DNA of 64,000 bases from Phytophthora colocasiae (taxonomy: Eukaryota; Oomycota; Peronosporomycetes; Peronosporales; Peronosporaceae), in the NCBI GenBank assembly GCA_018806915.1, contig JAGKQI010000093.1, positions 930,001-994,000 of the forward strand, given 5' to 3'. The notes beneath the pieces are model-generated. The model searched no databases. It had not been told where the DNA came from and saw nothing but the letters and a program-made list of their open reading frames with translations. The translations under genes and the position numbers were made by a program. Numbering within the stretch: the stretch's first letter is position 1; every line of letters begins with the position of its first letter. Shown in pieces: positions 46,612-56,194 of the stretch.

Positions 46612-48014
46612 ACAGAGGGTTGGCGCCTGAGGAAGTCTAGAAGTGCGGCGTTTACTTGGTTCGACTGATTCAGCGCTTGTTCAAGCCCGCGAATCACCTG
46701 ATTAGACTGCTCAACTACGCGCTTGATGCCGTCCATGGATCGAGCCATATCGCTTTGCACATTCTGGATGGTCTCCAGCTTTTGTGTAACGTCAGTAGAC
46801 GAGTCTGCTGTGCTAACGCCAGTGTGCTGGTCTTGATGCAAAGTTAAAACCTCCGGAGGATTCACTCTTCTCCTCTTTGGAGCGACATCCAACAGAACAG
46901 GGGAAGAAGGTGGCCTAACCGCAAGAGTTTGGGTCTGAGGTGCTGCTTGCGCTGGAGTTGAATAAACAGGGTTCAAAACTGGTTGCAAGGGGGGAGCCTG
47001 CACAAACGTTGCGCCACTTTGGAGGATGAATGGAGCTGGATGTGCAGGTTGTACATTATCTGGTTGGCTGGTCGCTGTCTGATTGCCATTTTCTTCCGTT
47101 TCGACACCTCCGTCATGATCAACACCCACATTATCTTCGTCACCAAAATACTCGACCAACATATCCCAGCAGCGTGGGTATATCACCGATTTGCTGGCAT
47201 CTCTCTCAGCTTCGTTCTCTTCAGCGCGTACCTTCTGATACTGCTCCTGCAGGTATCTGAACTTTGCGCGCAGCTGCAGTACCGTGACAGCTTCGTTGTG
47301 CATGGCGTTAAAGTCATTCTGGATGGTCTCCCATAACTCTCGATGTTGCGACTGCTCTCCAGCCGCAGTGAACTGCTTCCCATACTTAGCAATCCGCTCA
47401 ATAAGTAGTGATTCAATGAGTACGTCGGTCCATGTCATTCTACCCTGGTTCTTCGGCTTTTTGATTTCAGGAGACGTCTTCTTGCCCTTTGTGTGACGAC
47501 GCACAAATTGCCTCTCTGGAAGTGGCACATCAGGATTGGACAATAGATTTCTACCGGCTACAGCTTTGCCGCTACGTACCAAGTCTCTAGCTCGATACAC
47601 GAGGCGGAGATGCTTGTCCAGCTGCACGCCGTGTCGCTCCAGCACCACCCCCATGAGAGACTCGATGGAGGACCTGGGGTTCGTCTGCACAGCCTCCATG
47701 AAGGCCGGAAGCTCGGCGATCTGACGCGTGGTGACACGACGCACGGAGTCACAGGTCTCAGAATGCACCAAATTCAGCGACGCAATGTACCACTTGCCGT
47801 AAGTCTTTTTGTCTGCCTTGCGCTGGCGGTAAATCTGCACGAAGAAGCCACACGGCGCCTCTGATGAGCACACCATCCTACGGTCCGAGCCACTTGCACG
47901 CTCCACGCGCACAGACTTATGACGGGCTAACTCATAGTCCTGCACGGCGAACACGCCTTCCGGGCCTGTGTCAAAGGCCAGGCCTTCTTGTAACGGAACT
48001 GCAGCGAGACTCAT
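46608..48014 (-). CDS. FAR1-like zinc finger plus SANT/Myb-like protein, probably transposon-derived
   Basis: One exon of 468 residues, ATG at 48014 (MSLAAVPLQEGLAFDTG). Residues about 30-95 resemble the FAR1/MULE DNA-binding finger (VCSSEAPCGFFV ... HSETC). Residues 97-170 include QIAELPAFMEAVQ and SIESLMGVVLERHGV, as found in MULE-derived proteins. About 195-285 is a SANT/trihelix-like domain (TWTDVLIESLLIERIAKYG, LRAKFRYLQEQYQKV). A Pro/Gln-rich linker and a C-terminal coiled coil follow (SNQVIRGLEQALNQSNQV). No transposase catalytic core is present. It is intact, lies 195 bp from a TIR element, and its TAA overlaps the ligase TAG on the other strand. It could be a domesticated regulator or the accessory gene of a DNA transposon. 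The exact function is unknown. Confidence 0.65.
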   Translation of the reverse strand: MSLAAVPLQEGLAFDTGPEGVFAVQDYELARHKSVRVERASGSDRRMVCSSEAPCGFFVQIYRQRKADKKTYGKWYIASLNLVHSETCDSVRRVTTRQIAELPAFMEAVQTNPRSSIESLMGVVLERHGVQLDKHLRLVYRARDLVRSGKAVAGRNLLSNPDVPLPERQFVRRHTKGKKTSPEIKKPKNQGRMTWTDVLIESLLIERIAKYGKQFTAAGEQSQHRELWETIQNDFNAMHNEAVTVLQLRAKFRYLQEQYQKVRAEENEAERDASKSVIYPRCWDMLVEYFGDEDNVGVDHDGGVETEENGNQTATSQPDNVQPAHPAPFILQSGATFVQAPPLQPVLNPVYSTPAQAAPQTQTLAVRPPSSPVLLDVAPKRRRVNPPEVLTLHQDQHTGVSTADSSTDVTQKLETIQNVQSDMARSMDGIKRVVEQSNQVIRGLEQALNQSNQVNAALLDFLRRQPSV

Positions 48015-48209
48015 GAGCGCACGACGGGAGGCGTAGCAAATAGACCTTAAAGTCTCGTCTACCTGCTATAATACATAATGTTTTACAAAGTGAAACGTAT
48101 AATAAATCCCACATTGAGTATGATATCGTCCAAGCTGATAATCCGGCGACAAAACTTGGAAGGTGTTGGTGAAAAAGGAGAGGGGACCAAAACTACGTTG
48201 GCTGGGATT

Positions 48210-48259
48210 AGGGGGTGTCAGAATTACGAAAAGTCGCGCCGAAATCGCATGCGATTTCG
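48210..48259 (+). repeat. Left TIR of the 48210-49518 element
   Basis: 50 bp, exact inverted match to 49469-49518, with internal palindrome GAAATCGCATGCGATTTC. Confidence 0.93.
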
Positions 48260-48472
48260 ACAAAAGAGTCGTCAAAATCGCATAGGGGTCTCAGAATTGA
48301 ACGCTATCCGAGCTGCAGTCTGCACTATCACAATTGGAAAAACACAAAGCGATAATCCAACGCGTCGTCTACTCCCCCTGCGCGTCGATCGCTCATCTCT
48401 GCGTGTCAACGGCATTGCGGAGATACTTGTCGACAAGAAGCAAAGCCATGAGTTGGTAGAACAGTATTTACT

Positions 48473-48798
48473 AGCCGAGTGCCGCCCGCTTTTGCGGGCG
48501 GTTTGTATGTGTTTGGTTGAAACCCGTGGGGCTCACTGTTCCAGTTCGCCCCACTACTCACCATCGGCGCCACACCTTCGGCGCGCGCCAGTTGACCGAG
48601 GTGCTACCTTCGCTTCGCTCGGTAGGATGTATTTTAGCCGAGTGCCGCCCGCTTTTGCGGGCGGTGTGTATGTGTTTGGTTGAAACCCGTGGGGCTCACT
48701 GTTCCAGTTCGCCCCACTACTCACCACCGGCGCCACACCTTCGGCGCGCGCCAGTTGGCCGAGGTGCTACCTTCGCTTCGCTCGGTAGGATGTATTTC
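48473..48798. repeat. 163-bp tandem duplication, two units
   Basis: The units at 48473-48635 and 48636-48798 differ at only a few bases (for example GGTTTG against GGTGTG after the hairpin). Each has a strong hairpin, CCGCCCGC tttt GCGGGCGG. GC content is higher than in the surroundings. No protein is evident. Confidence 0.93.
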
Positions 48799-49468
48799 AG
48801 CCAATCACCGGTTTGTAAAGCGGGGCAGCTCAGCATTTTAATCGTACTTAGCTTGATTTTGTCCAATGAAAGTTTTGTGGCCGGGTGTGCGGACCAATCA
48901 GAGGCCATTGAGAGGGTTATCATTAGTGGGCTATATTTGTAATTTTGGCATTCCTGAGAGCAGTCTAGAAGATAGGGATAGGCTACACCATGGGAAAATA
49001 CAGTATAGAATACGTACATGTACAAAATGGAGAGACAGGTAGCTACGCAGGTTTATGCGCTACGACGTTGAACACACACACAACGGACACACAGACACAC
49101 AGACACGGGACTAGCCTACTGTGTTGAGATTTGTAGTATACCCGTATTTATATGTAGTACATTCCTAATGGTAGAGATGATTTACGTCATGATGTGCACG
49201 AGAGCGCTACTAGACACGGTGCGCGCAAATGCTGTTGCCCAATTCGGTGCTCTGAAGGTTGGTGTTGCAGTGCTACCTAGCTGGCAGTGGTGCTTGAGCC
49301 CTACGAGGCCAAAATGGCGACTGAGCCGAGTTTGTGTTTGTCGGCTTGCAATCTGTGATTTCCTTCACAAAACCCATGTTGCAAATCAACCACCTCCGGA
49401 GGTGGTCGATTTTGTTTTGGCGCGAAATCGCATGCGATTTGAGCGCGAAACCGCGTGCCATTTTGGAG

Positions 49469-49518
49469 CGAAATCGCATGCGATTTCGGCGCGACTTTTC
49501 GTAATTCTGACACCCCCT
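49469..49518 (-). repeat. Right TIR of the 48210-49518 element
   Basis: 50 bp, exact inverted match to 48210-48259. Just inside it lie further partial copies of the GCGCGAAATCGCATGCGATT motif (49420-49460). Confidence 0.93.
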
Positions 49519-49628
49519 ATTATAAGCATATAAAAATATACTAATAGAGAGAGTTTGAGTCTATTTATAGTTGTAACTTTCAGTAACATATCCCTGAAAT
49601 TGTCAGCAGTTTAAGAAAAAAATGTTAA

Positions 49629-49720
49629 CCCTTTCGAGGTCATAGGGTGCATTTTGCCCCCCTTGGTTACAGTTCAAGAAGCACCCATCAAAACGGTCAT
49701 GAAGGGGGGCAATTTGCCCC
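49629..49720. promoter_or_regulatory. Left end of piggyBac 2: TIR and subterminal palindromes
   Basis: The 8-bp TIR CCCTTTCG is followed by GCATTTTGCCCCCC (near 49649) and AAGGGGGGCAATTTGCCCCC (near 49702). The right end has the same motif, so these are probable transposase binding sites. 49721-49980 is presumably the promoter of the DOT1-like gene. Confidence 0.75.
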
Positions 49721-49980
49721 CGTTGACAGAAGTTCAACTGCACATCTCCTTCTGTAATTACGACCAATCATATCATACTATAATTTACGCGATGTGTCAA
49801 ACATCATGGAAATTTATGCACTTAAGTACGAAAACTATCAAGATTGCGTCAGCAAACACTGCTTTAAGTACGTAATTTTGGTGACCATTGAGTGGATCTC
49901 CTGTCTCTGAACTCAGCACTCCTACTAGTATTTCTTTACTGAAACTAAGTCATTTGCCTACCTGTAGTAGCACAGCAATC

Positions 49981-51364
49981 ATGGCCACAACGTTCACTTT
50001 TGAAGATGATAAGGAACTTGTGCAGCAGGCGCGCACCTACGTCGATGCAGGTACAAGGATCGCGTGGGCTAATGTGGCCCATCGTATGCAGCGCACTGGT
50101 CACTGTGTGAAGTCATTGCAGGAGCGACTGCGAACGTTGAAGAAGGCGTGGGGCAATGATATCCGGCGTTTCCCTCCAAGCTTCTACGCAAAAGTGCGCC
50201 GTCCACGTGGTCGGCCACCAGCGGTGACTCGTCAGTTGCGGCTTGGTGCGGCCATTCCGCAAAGACAACGTACAGACACAGGAGATCAAGCACCGCTCCG
50301 AAGCTCTGGCGAATGTGAATCACAATATCTTCCTCCAGCATATCCGCGACATCCTGCTGTAAAAATCCCACCACGACCACCACGTGCACAGCTCCGAGCA
50401 GAAACTCCACGGCAGACCCCCACAACACCACAAGTGGCTCCAGTTCCTCCTCCGACATTGCCTCCATCAAGTAACCTACAACCTACAAGTACGGCACCGT
50501 CGCCACGCCCAGCAGATACTGTTGCTCGTGAAAATTCGCCAGAAGTAACAGACGAATCTCGGCCAACACCTGAAGGCGCCGTCAAACTATTTGCTGTTGC
50601 TGGAGCTTCGCTGGCGTTACGCTCCGCTCGTGATGACGGCGCAGCAGTAACCTCAAGCGACACCAGCAGCAATACGGGATCGACAGACACTTTGGAGGCC
50701 CCAGAAGAAGAACGATCACCCCCAATGGCACCGTCAAGGTGTGAGCAAACTGTAGCAACGATTTTTGCTGACGTTCCTCGTGAAGTGGTTGTCAAGGGCA
50801 CCAACAAGAAGCCCCACCGCAATGCCGGCGAGTTGATGCCATGTGGAATTTCTTCTCTTATCCGTGAGCTGGGTGAACTTGACAATTCGGATATCTTCCT
50901 CGATATCGGTGCCGGGGTCGGGAATGTGGTGGCGCAAGTTGCCCTAGGCACTAACGTGAACAAAGCTATCGGCATTGAAGTTCGCCGCGATTTATACGAG
51001 CTCGGAGTCGCGATGATGTCAAAGTTTACGAGCTCAAGGCGGTTATACGAGAGAGCCCAACTAGTTTGCAAGGACGCCGTCGACCTGCGCATTGCATCTA
51101 CGCCACCATACGCTGACGCATCACGCATCAGTTGTATACTGGAACAATCTCCTCTTCGAACCACAAGCTATCGAACATTTGAAGGATGAGCTTGTTGGTA
51201 TGTTCCTCTTGAGAAAGCTGGTCAGCTCTCTAAATTTCTGCCCGAGACACCGCAACGGCTGTCAAAACCCGTTCTGTCAAGCATTCAAGCTGGTGAAAGT
51301 GTTAGATCTTCCTTGCAGCTGGAAGGCTGATTTCCAACATATATTTTTGTACGAGTCGGACTGA
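49981..51364 (+). pseudogene. SANT/Myb domain plus DOT1-like methyltransferase, piggyBac 2 cargo, one frame break
   Basis: Start ATG at 49981 (MATTFTFEDDKELVQQ). Residues 5-70 are a SANT/Myb-like domain (IAWANVAHRMQRTG, LQERLRTLKKAWG, IRRFPPSFYAKV) followed by an AT-hook-like PRGRPP. A Pro/Ser/Thr linker runs to about 250. The DOT1-like domain follows: HRNAGELMP, IFLDIGAGVGNVVAQVA (SAM motif I), IGIEVRRDLYELG, and VVYWNNLLFEP, matching the catalytic NNF-type loop. Then come IEHLKDELVGM and a Cys-rich tail CPRHRNGCQNPFC. The frame changes at 51116-51129, where ACGCATC is repeated in tandem; one copy would keep the frame from ADAS into VVYWNN. Without that 7-bp duplication the gene is open to 51364. 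The order of domains is that of the gene at 11563-10496. Histone H3 Lys79 is the known DOT1 target; the target here is inferred. Confidence 0.82.
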
Positions 51365-51435
51365 GTTGACGTTCATAAGGAAACAGAACAATATATATTT
51401 TTTGCCTTTCACATTGTATACTTTACTCAAGTGAC

Positions 51436-52439
51436 TTGCCATTTAGTTGCCTGTTCCTCAAGAAGAGAGAGTGTCCAGCTACTTTAGCAGCCAAGGACGT
51501 CTTCCTTGGGGCGAAGGTGCTGATCTACGGTTGTCACTTCGAGCTGCAGGACTATCTGGACCCGTACATGACTGGGAAATTGGGACGCGAGCAACAGAAA
51601 TCCGTTCTGGAGATCTAAGCTTGCATGATATATCGTGTCGACGCAGTACTAAACTTCCTCTTGCACCAGACGTTCGCGTTCTCGGCTGTGAAGATGATGC
51701 AGGTGGGCGAACCACTTGCGGCGAAACTGTACAAGCTGCAACGAGATACTGAGGATTTAGAGGTGCGGATTAACCAGTTGACTAGTTCCCCCATCGTTGC
51801 TATGGAGCTCGTTCAGGAAAACTGTCTTGAGAAACTCAAGCAGGTTGTGGCGAGTTTGAGCGCACGCTTCAATGCTCAACCTGGGAATTCGAGAGCACTT
51901 CGTCGGTCCTGGAAGCACAACAGCTACCCAGCCTTTACTTTGAGACTCTTCACTCTCCGACGACAGTGTTTGAGAATTGTACGTGCTGTGTGGTGCTTTC
52001 TCGTGTGGTCAAGGAAGGCTTAGCTGGAGAGGTGGTATCCGATATCCAGGACGACGGTGGAATACTATAGAGCTGTTCATCCTTGATCGCACCACTGCTC
52101 CTGGAAGTCTACGAAGGCGTCGTACCGCACTTCAACGAACCTGTCATTCATCACTGGCCCATGTCTAGCCATGGAGCTGGTGGGCAACATTCACAAGACG
52201 TTGTCACGCAGTTCCGTGCTAGTGCCGGTCCTTGGGATATCGAAATGGCTAAAGAGCTGAAACCGCAGACCATCCGCGCCAAATTCGGTCATGATCGTGA
52301 ACGTAACGCCGTCCATTGCGCTGATCTCGTTGAGGATGGCGTCCTAATTCTTCGACACCTAGTCAAATGCAGCCTACAAGCTATCGCGTGCTCTGCGGTT
52401 GAAGTAAAGACCAAGATATTGAAGCAAATGGACGAGTAG
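51436..52439 (+). pseudogene. NME7: NME7-like nucleoside diphosphate kinase fragment captured in piggyBac 2
   Basis: Fragments in several frames match the order of NME7, an axonemal protein with a DM10 domain and two NDK domains. 51436-51600 gives KRECPATLAAKDVFLGAKV and GCHFELQDYLDPYMTGKLG, as in DM10 domains. Near 51940-52060 is FENCTCCVVLSRVVKEGLAG, matching the start of the second NDK domain. 52095-52370 gives LEVYEGVVPHFNEPV, FRASAGPWDIEMAKELKPQT, IRAKFGHDRERNAVHCADL and VEDGVL. The first NDK domain seems absent or unrecognisable. Many stops and frame changes make it non-functional. It lies between the two element genes, inside the TIRs. A captured host gene piece is the likely origin. 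52440-52800 shows no gene. Confidence 0.72.
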
Positions 52440-52800
52440 AAGCCACACTTCGCTGATTTCCTCCAGAATTGCGAATGGAACTGGACGACTTCTTCTTGTG
52501 AGTTTAAGCGGGTCATCTCGTTCGTTTGCAGTCCTCGTGGCCTTCTGGAGCCTTCAGTGTCAATATCCAGAGGCTCAGCGGTCTATTTCGCTGGAGATGG
52601 CAATGAAAAAGACGTTGGAGAGAAAGTAGGAGCGTTGGATCATACACGCGCTCAGTACGTCTAGCAGGCTTTGAACTTGTGCTACCAGTTCAGTGATTGA
52701 TGCGTTTTGTTCGGTGCAACAGACTGAATCGCGATCTTCGACACCAAACTATGTATACTGCATTTATTAGCATATTTAGATCAAGATAACTACCCACAAC

Positions 52801-55647
52801 TTACAAAACGATGGATCTTACTACTGAACGGCTAGCTCCGACGGCACCAGTCCTCTCGTCAGGACTTGGCTCTTCTTGATCTTCGCTTGCACGTTGACTG
52901 CTCTTTAGTTTGTATAGTTCAGAACTCGTACGGGTCTTTCCTCTCTGCGAGAAGAGCTTCTTGGGGAGGTAGTAGCGATGATATTTCTCCCAACAAGTCC
53001 AGGTAGTTTGTGGGCATGCGTAGGGCTTGTCGGAGACATGTACATTCTGGCAAAGGCAGACGTTGTGTAACACGCAAACAACCGTGACTTCAGTAGCATA
53101 GCGCTCTTCCCAACGGCAAACGACGCACTTCCTCCGCTTGCGATTCATGTCGGTGAAAAACTGCTTTGAGGAGACAACCGAACACCTATTTTGGGGACTT
53201 CCAGAGCTTGCCATACCATTTGTTGTCTGGGCAATCCATACCGTGCTCGACGGAGATGCCTGTTCCGAAATATCTTCGCTTGGGACGCTGTCAGCGCAGA
53301 ACATAAGGCGCTCACTGGGTGCCTCCTTCCACTTCCCAGACAACAACTCGGAACACAGCTGAACAACGAAGTCTCGGTGTGGATCACGCGCCTTACTCAG
53401 ATCCAGTGCCAGCCTCCGCGTTAAATACGCATTAGCTCTAGCAACATCGATGAGCGCTAATGCAAGCTTCTTGTGCCACTTTTTGAACGAGTGACCGTCC
53501 GACAGCGAAAACCGGGCACGAATTTGATCAAGACGATCCACACCCTGCATACTGGCGTTGTATTCCTTGATGCACGTCGGTGCTGAAAAGCTTCGTTTTT
53601 CTGCTCGCACTTGTCGGGTTACTGTAGTGATAGACGACGGGTCTGCGTTTGATATCACCGTCACGATGGAGCTGTCATACCAAGACGCTGCAACGAGTGA
53701 GTGATCGACGGAAACTCCTTGGCGAGAGTTACCACGGGAACAATCTTTCTTCTCCAAGAGTACATGACGCGGAAAGTGTGAACTTGTCTTCCGCACCGTC
53801 CCGCGAGCGTAGAGTCCCTTGATACGTAGTGCCATCAGCAACTGTACTGAAGTGTAGTAATTATCGGAGTTGATGATCCGACGGGTGGAATACAGCGGGC
53901 GAACCACTTCTAGTACACACTTCCGAATTGAGGACATCTCTCCAACTTCATCACTCAATCTCTGAGCCTCTTCCATCGATAAAACCCCTTCAAGACGCTC
54001 CGTGATATTGCTCGCGCAATGCAATCGAAAATTTAACGAAATCCAACTCGTAGCGCAGCACAACATGTAGATTCGGAAGTGATACTTCCCCGTCGGCTTC
54101 ATCGGATTATATACAATGAGTGGCTTGCCGTACTTTGACCGACAAGCGACGCTGGCTTCGTCAAGTGCAACGTTGCGGCCGATCTCCACATATTTTGCCC
54201 CGGTAGTCTTCAATAGGTTCAGCAATGGACGGATCCTTGCAGCCTGATCACGAGTGCCCGAGTTGGTTTCAACACATTGGAAGCAGAAAACCTTCCGCAG
54301 GATTTTGAACCGACGCAGTGGCATCACGTCGTCGAGCCCAACCGATGATCCACCCAAGATCGAGTTCTCTATTTGTGTACCCCAGTAGTTAGCGTATTCG
54401 CCTTTGTCGATAAGAGCCATGTAGAGTAGGATCCCCAAAAATATCATGACTTCATCTAGGGTAAACGGTGTCCCGACTGCGATGCTGTTTTGACGAGCAT
54501 AGGCATTCGTCTCTCCAACAACCTGCTGCCAGAACGAAACCGGAACGTACGCGAAAAAACTTGACGATGCGGAGTGCTGAAAGATATGTTTGAATTCTGG
54601 TCGCAACCGTGTCTTCGTAGATCCGTCAGCATGTTGATACAGATCTGAGGGAGCGTCACACTTTGCTTCAGGCTCAAATCGGATGCTTTTGATAGCCTCT
54701 ACCTCTGCTAGTGAGATTGGAAGTTCAACCGGTGGCTCGTAGGACTCCATGTACTCCTCCATGAGGTCAGTGTCGTCATCAACATGGACATCCTCGCCAT
54801 CACCAACAGCACACAAGCGGCCCCATCCAACACCAGTAGAGCGCCCGTGTAAAGCACGATAGTTTGTGTTGCCTCGCTGCACGGCGCTAAGAGTCAGGGT
54901 TTCCACGTGGTTTTGGAACTGCGAATCCAACCAGTTTATCTGGAACAACGACTGCTTCAATACTCGGCAAACTCTTCCAACCAGGTACGCACTCCCGACG
55001 CCAACGTATTTCTTCTTCTGCGTAATAAATCCCTCCTTCGAAGGAGAAAATGCAACGAGTGTGTCTACATACATAGCCAACACTGACGGTAACGTTTTTT
55101 TCTGGGTAGCAGAGCCTTTGGTTGTCGGTGCATTACATGTTGCGACTGCAGGGCGTGGCGTAGCTGGTGATGCCTCACCAGGCGCTACCGTTGAATCGGT
55201 TGCCAGTGCGACAGCGGCTGGAATTGATGGCGGTCTCGTAGTGGCAACAGGCCCGCGTTCTTCAACACCTGCTAATGGGATCGTTGGTGAGGCTTCATCA
55301 ACAGTGGCTTCTTCAGCCAAGACTTGATCGAGACTTCTTCTGGAGGGGGCCTTGCGTTTGGAAGTTACGGAGACTGGTTCTGGTTGGCGGCTTCGTTTGA
55401 CGCCTGGTTGTGGAGGCTTTGGCTTGTTCTTCGAGCCTTTTGGGCGGCCTCGCTTCCGCTTAGCAGGCCCACCGGTATTTTCTTCTTCGTTGTTTGTCTC
55501 TAGCCTGGCTGTGCTGGCTGGGTTTCGCTCTTGTGCCGTTTGCATAACTTCGCCTGCCGTTGGTGCTTCAGAGTGAGTATCTGTGAGGGCAATGACAGCG
55601 TTCTCTGCATCGCGACCTGCCTCGGGTCCTTGCCGACACGTTGCCAT
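52801..55647 (-). CDS. piggyBac transposase 2, intact
   Basis: One exon of 948 residues, ATG at 55647 (MATCRQGPEAGRDAENA). The N-terminus has an AT-hook-like KRKRGRPKGSKNKPKPP near residues 63-80 and long low-complexity stretches. About residues 365-470 is the insertion-rich start of the transposase core (FTLDEVMIFLGILLYMALI). The three catalytic aspartates are in NVALDEASVACRS (about 490), RIINSDNYYTSVQLLMAL (about 600) and NASMQGVDRLDQI (about 705). The C-terminal Cys-rich finger (CVVCRWEERYATEV, NVCLCQNV, CPQTTWTCW) is at about 855-905. No break is seen, so this element could be mobile. It is only weakly similar to the transposase of piggyBac 1, which points to an old split. Confidence 0.93.
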   Translation of the reverse strand: MATCRQGPEAGRDAENAVIALTDTHSEAPTAGEVMQTAQERNPASTARLETNNEEENTGGPAKRKRGRPKGSKNKPKPPQPGVKRSRQPEPVSVTSKRKAPSRRSLDQVLAEEATVDEASPTIPLAGVEERGPVATTRPPSIPAAVALATDSTVAPGEASPATPRPAVATCNAPTTKGSATQKKTLPSVLAMYVDTLVAFSPSKEGFITQKKKYVGVGSAYLVGRVCRVLKQSLFQINWLDSQFQNHVETLTLSAVQRGNTNYRALHGRSTGVGWGRLCAVGDGEDVHVDDDTDLMEEYMESYEPPVELPISLAEVEAIKSIRFEPEAKCDAPSDLYQHADGSTKTRLRPEFKHIFQHSASSSFFAYVPVSFWQQVVGETNAYARQNSIAVGTPFTLDEVMIFLGILLYMALIDKGEYANYWGTQIENSILGGSSVGLDDVMPLRRFKILRKVFCFQCVETNSGTRDQAARIRPLLNLLKTTGAKYVEIGRNVALDEASVACRSKYGKPLIVYNPMKPTGKYHFRIYMLCCATSWISLNFRLHCASNITERLEGVLSMEEAQRLSDEVGEMSSIRKCVLEVVRPLYSTRRIINSDNYYTSVQLLMALRIKGLYARGTVRKTSSHFPRHVLLEKKDCSRGNSRQGVSVDHSLVAASWYDSSIVTVISNADPSSITTVTRQVRAEKRSFSAPTCIKEYNASMQGVDRLDQIRARFSLSDGHSFKKWHKKLALALIDVARANAYLTRRLALDLSKARDPHRDFVVQLCSELLSGKWKEAPSERLMFCADSVPSEDISEQASPSSTVWIAQTTNGMASSGSPQNRCSVVSSKQFFTDMNRKRRKCVVCRWEERYATEVTVVCVLHNVCLCQNVHVSDKPYACPQTTWTCWEKYHRYYLPKKLFSQRGKTRTSSELYKLKSSQRASEDQEEPSPDERTGAVGASRSVVRSIVL

Positions 55648-56194
55648 CTCACGTGACTTCTTGCGGGATTGGATTGTGTCAAAAGCATTGCGTCCGTCGG
55701 CTTTCTATAAAGTTGTACAAGATCTAATTCGATAGAATAACAGAGTAAAATATCATCTTATATCATTTCAAAAGTAAGGTGATAGAATTTCAAAATTCCA
55801 TACTGAAATTAAGTCAATTACCACTAAAACGTACTCAAGTGCAAAACTGGCTTCCACGTCCAAACACAGGCCTATTGTTGATACATCTACGCCGTAAATA
55901 TAATGCTCCTAGCTAGTAGCTAAGCTACACCCTACATTACCTAAGACGAAGAAGTGCACTGGCAGCGTACACGGTGTCCGAGGTCCAGCTCAAGCGGTGC
56001 CGTAAGGAATAGAGCGGGACTCGTAATTTATCTTGTATCCACCTCTGTCTGTCTCTGGTTTTTGTGCATTGCGTAAACAAGCTGATTCACAGCTTGACCA
56101 ATGAAAAAACTCGCCGTCAACTTTGCTCATCAATTCAAAAATATCAGCCAATGAAAAAAATGCTAAAAAAATACTGAAGAGAGTACCGTGGCTT

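Larger units (their letters stand above)
48210..49518. mobile_element. TIR element with 50-bp inverted ends, no clear coding capacity
   Basis: Ends are 48210-48259 and 49469-49518, perfect inverted copies starting AGGGGGTGTCAGAATTACGA. ATT flanks each side (48207-48209, 49519-49521), consistent with a 3-bp target duplication. The inner part of each TIR contains the palindrome AAATCGCATGCGATTT. The element is 1309 bp and has no transposase frame; it carries a 163-bp tandem duplication. It is presumably mobilised by a transposase elsewhere. The small element at 56411-57527 has similar AGGGG ends and ATT flanks. Confidence 0.85.

Noticed and set aside
48473..48798. CRISPR-like array or bacterial insert (repeated GC-rich hairpins)
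   Set aside because: There are only two long tandem units without spacers, inside a eukaryotic TIR element.
51436..52439. Native NME7 gene next to the transposon
   Set aside because: It lies within the TTAA/TIR boundaries of piggyBac 2, lacks a recognisable first NDK domain and has many stops. The possibility is kept as a refutation test.
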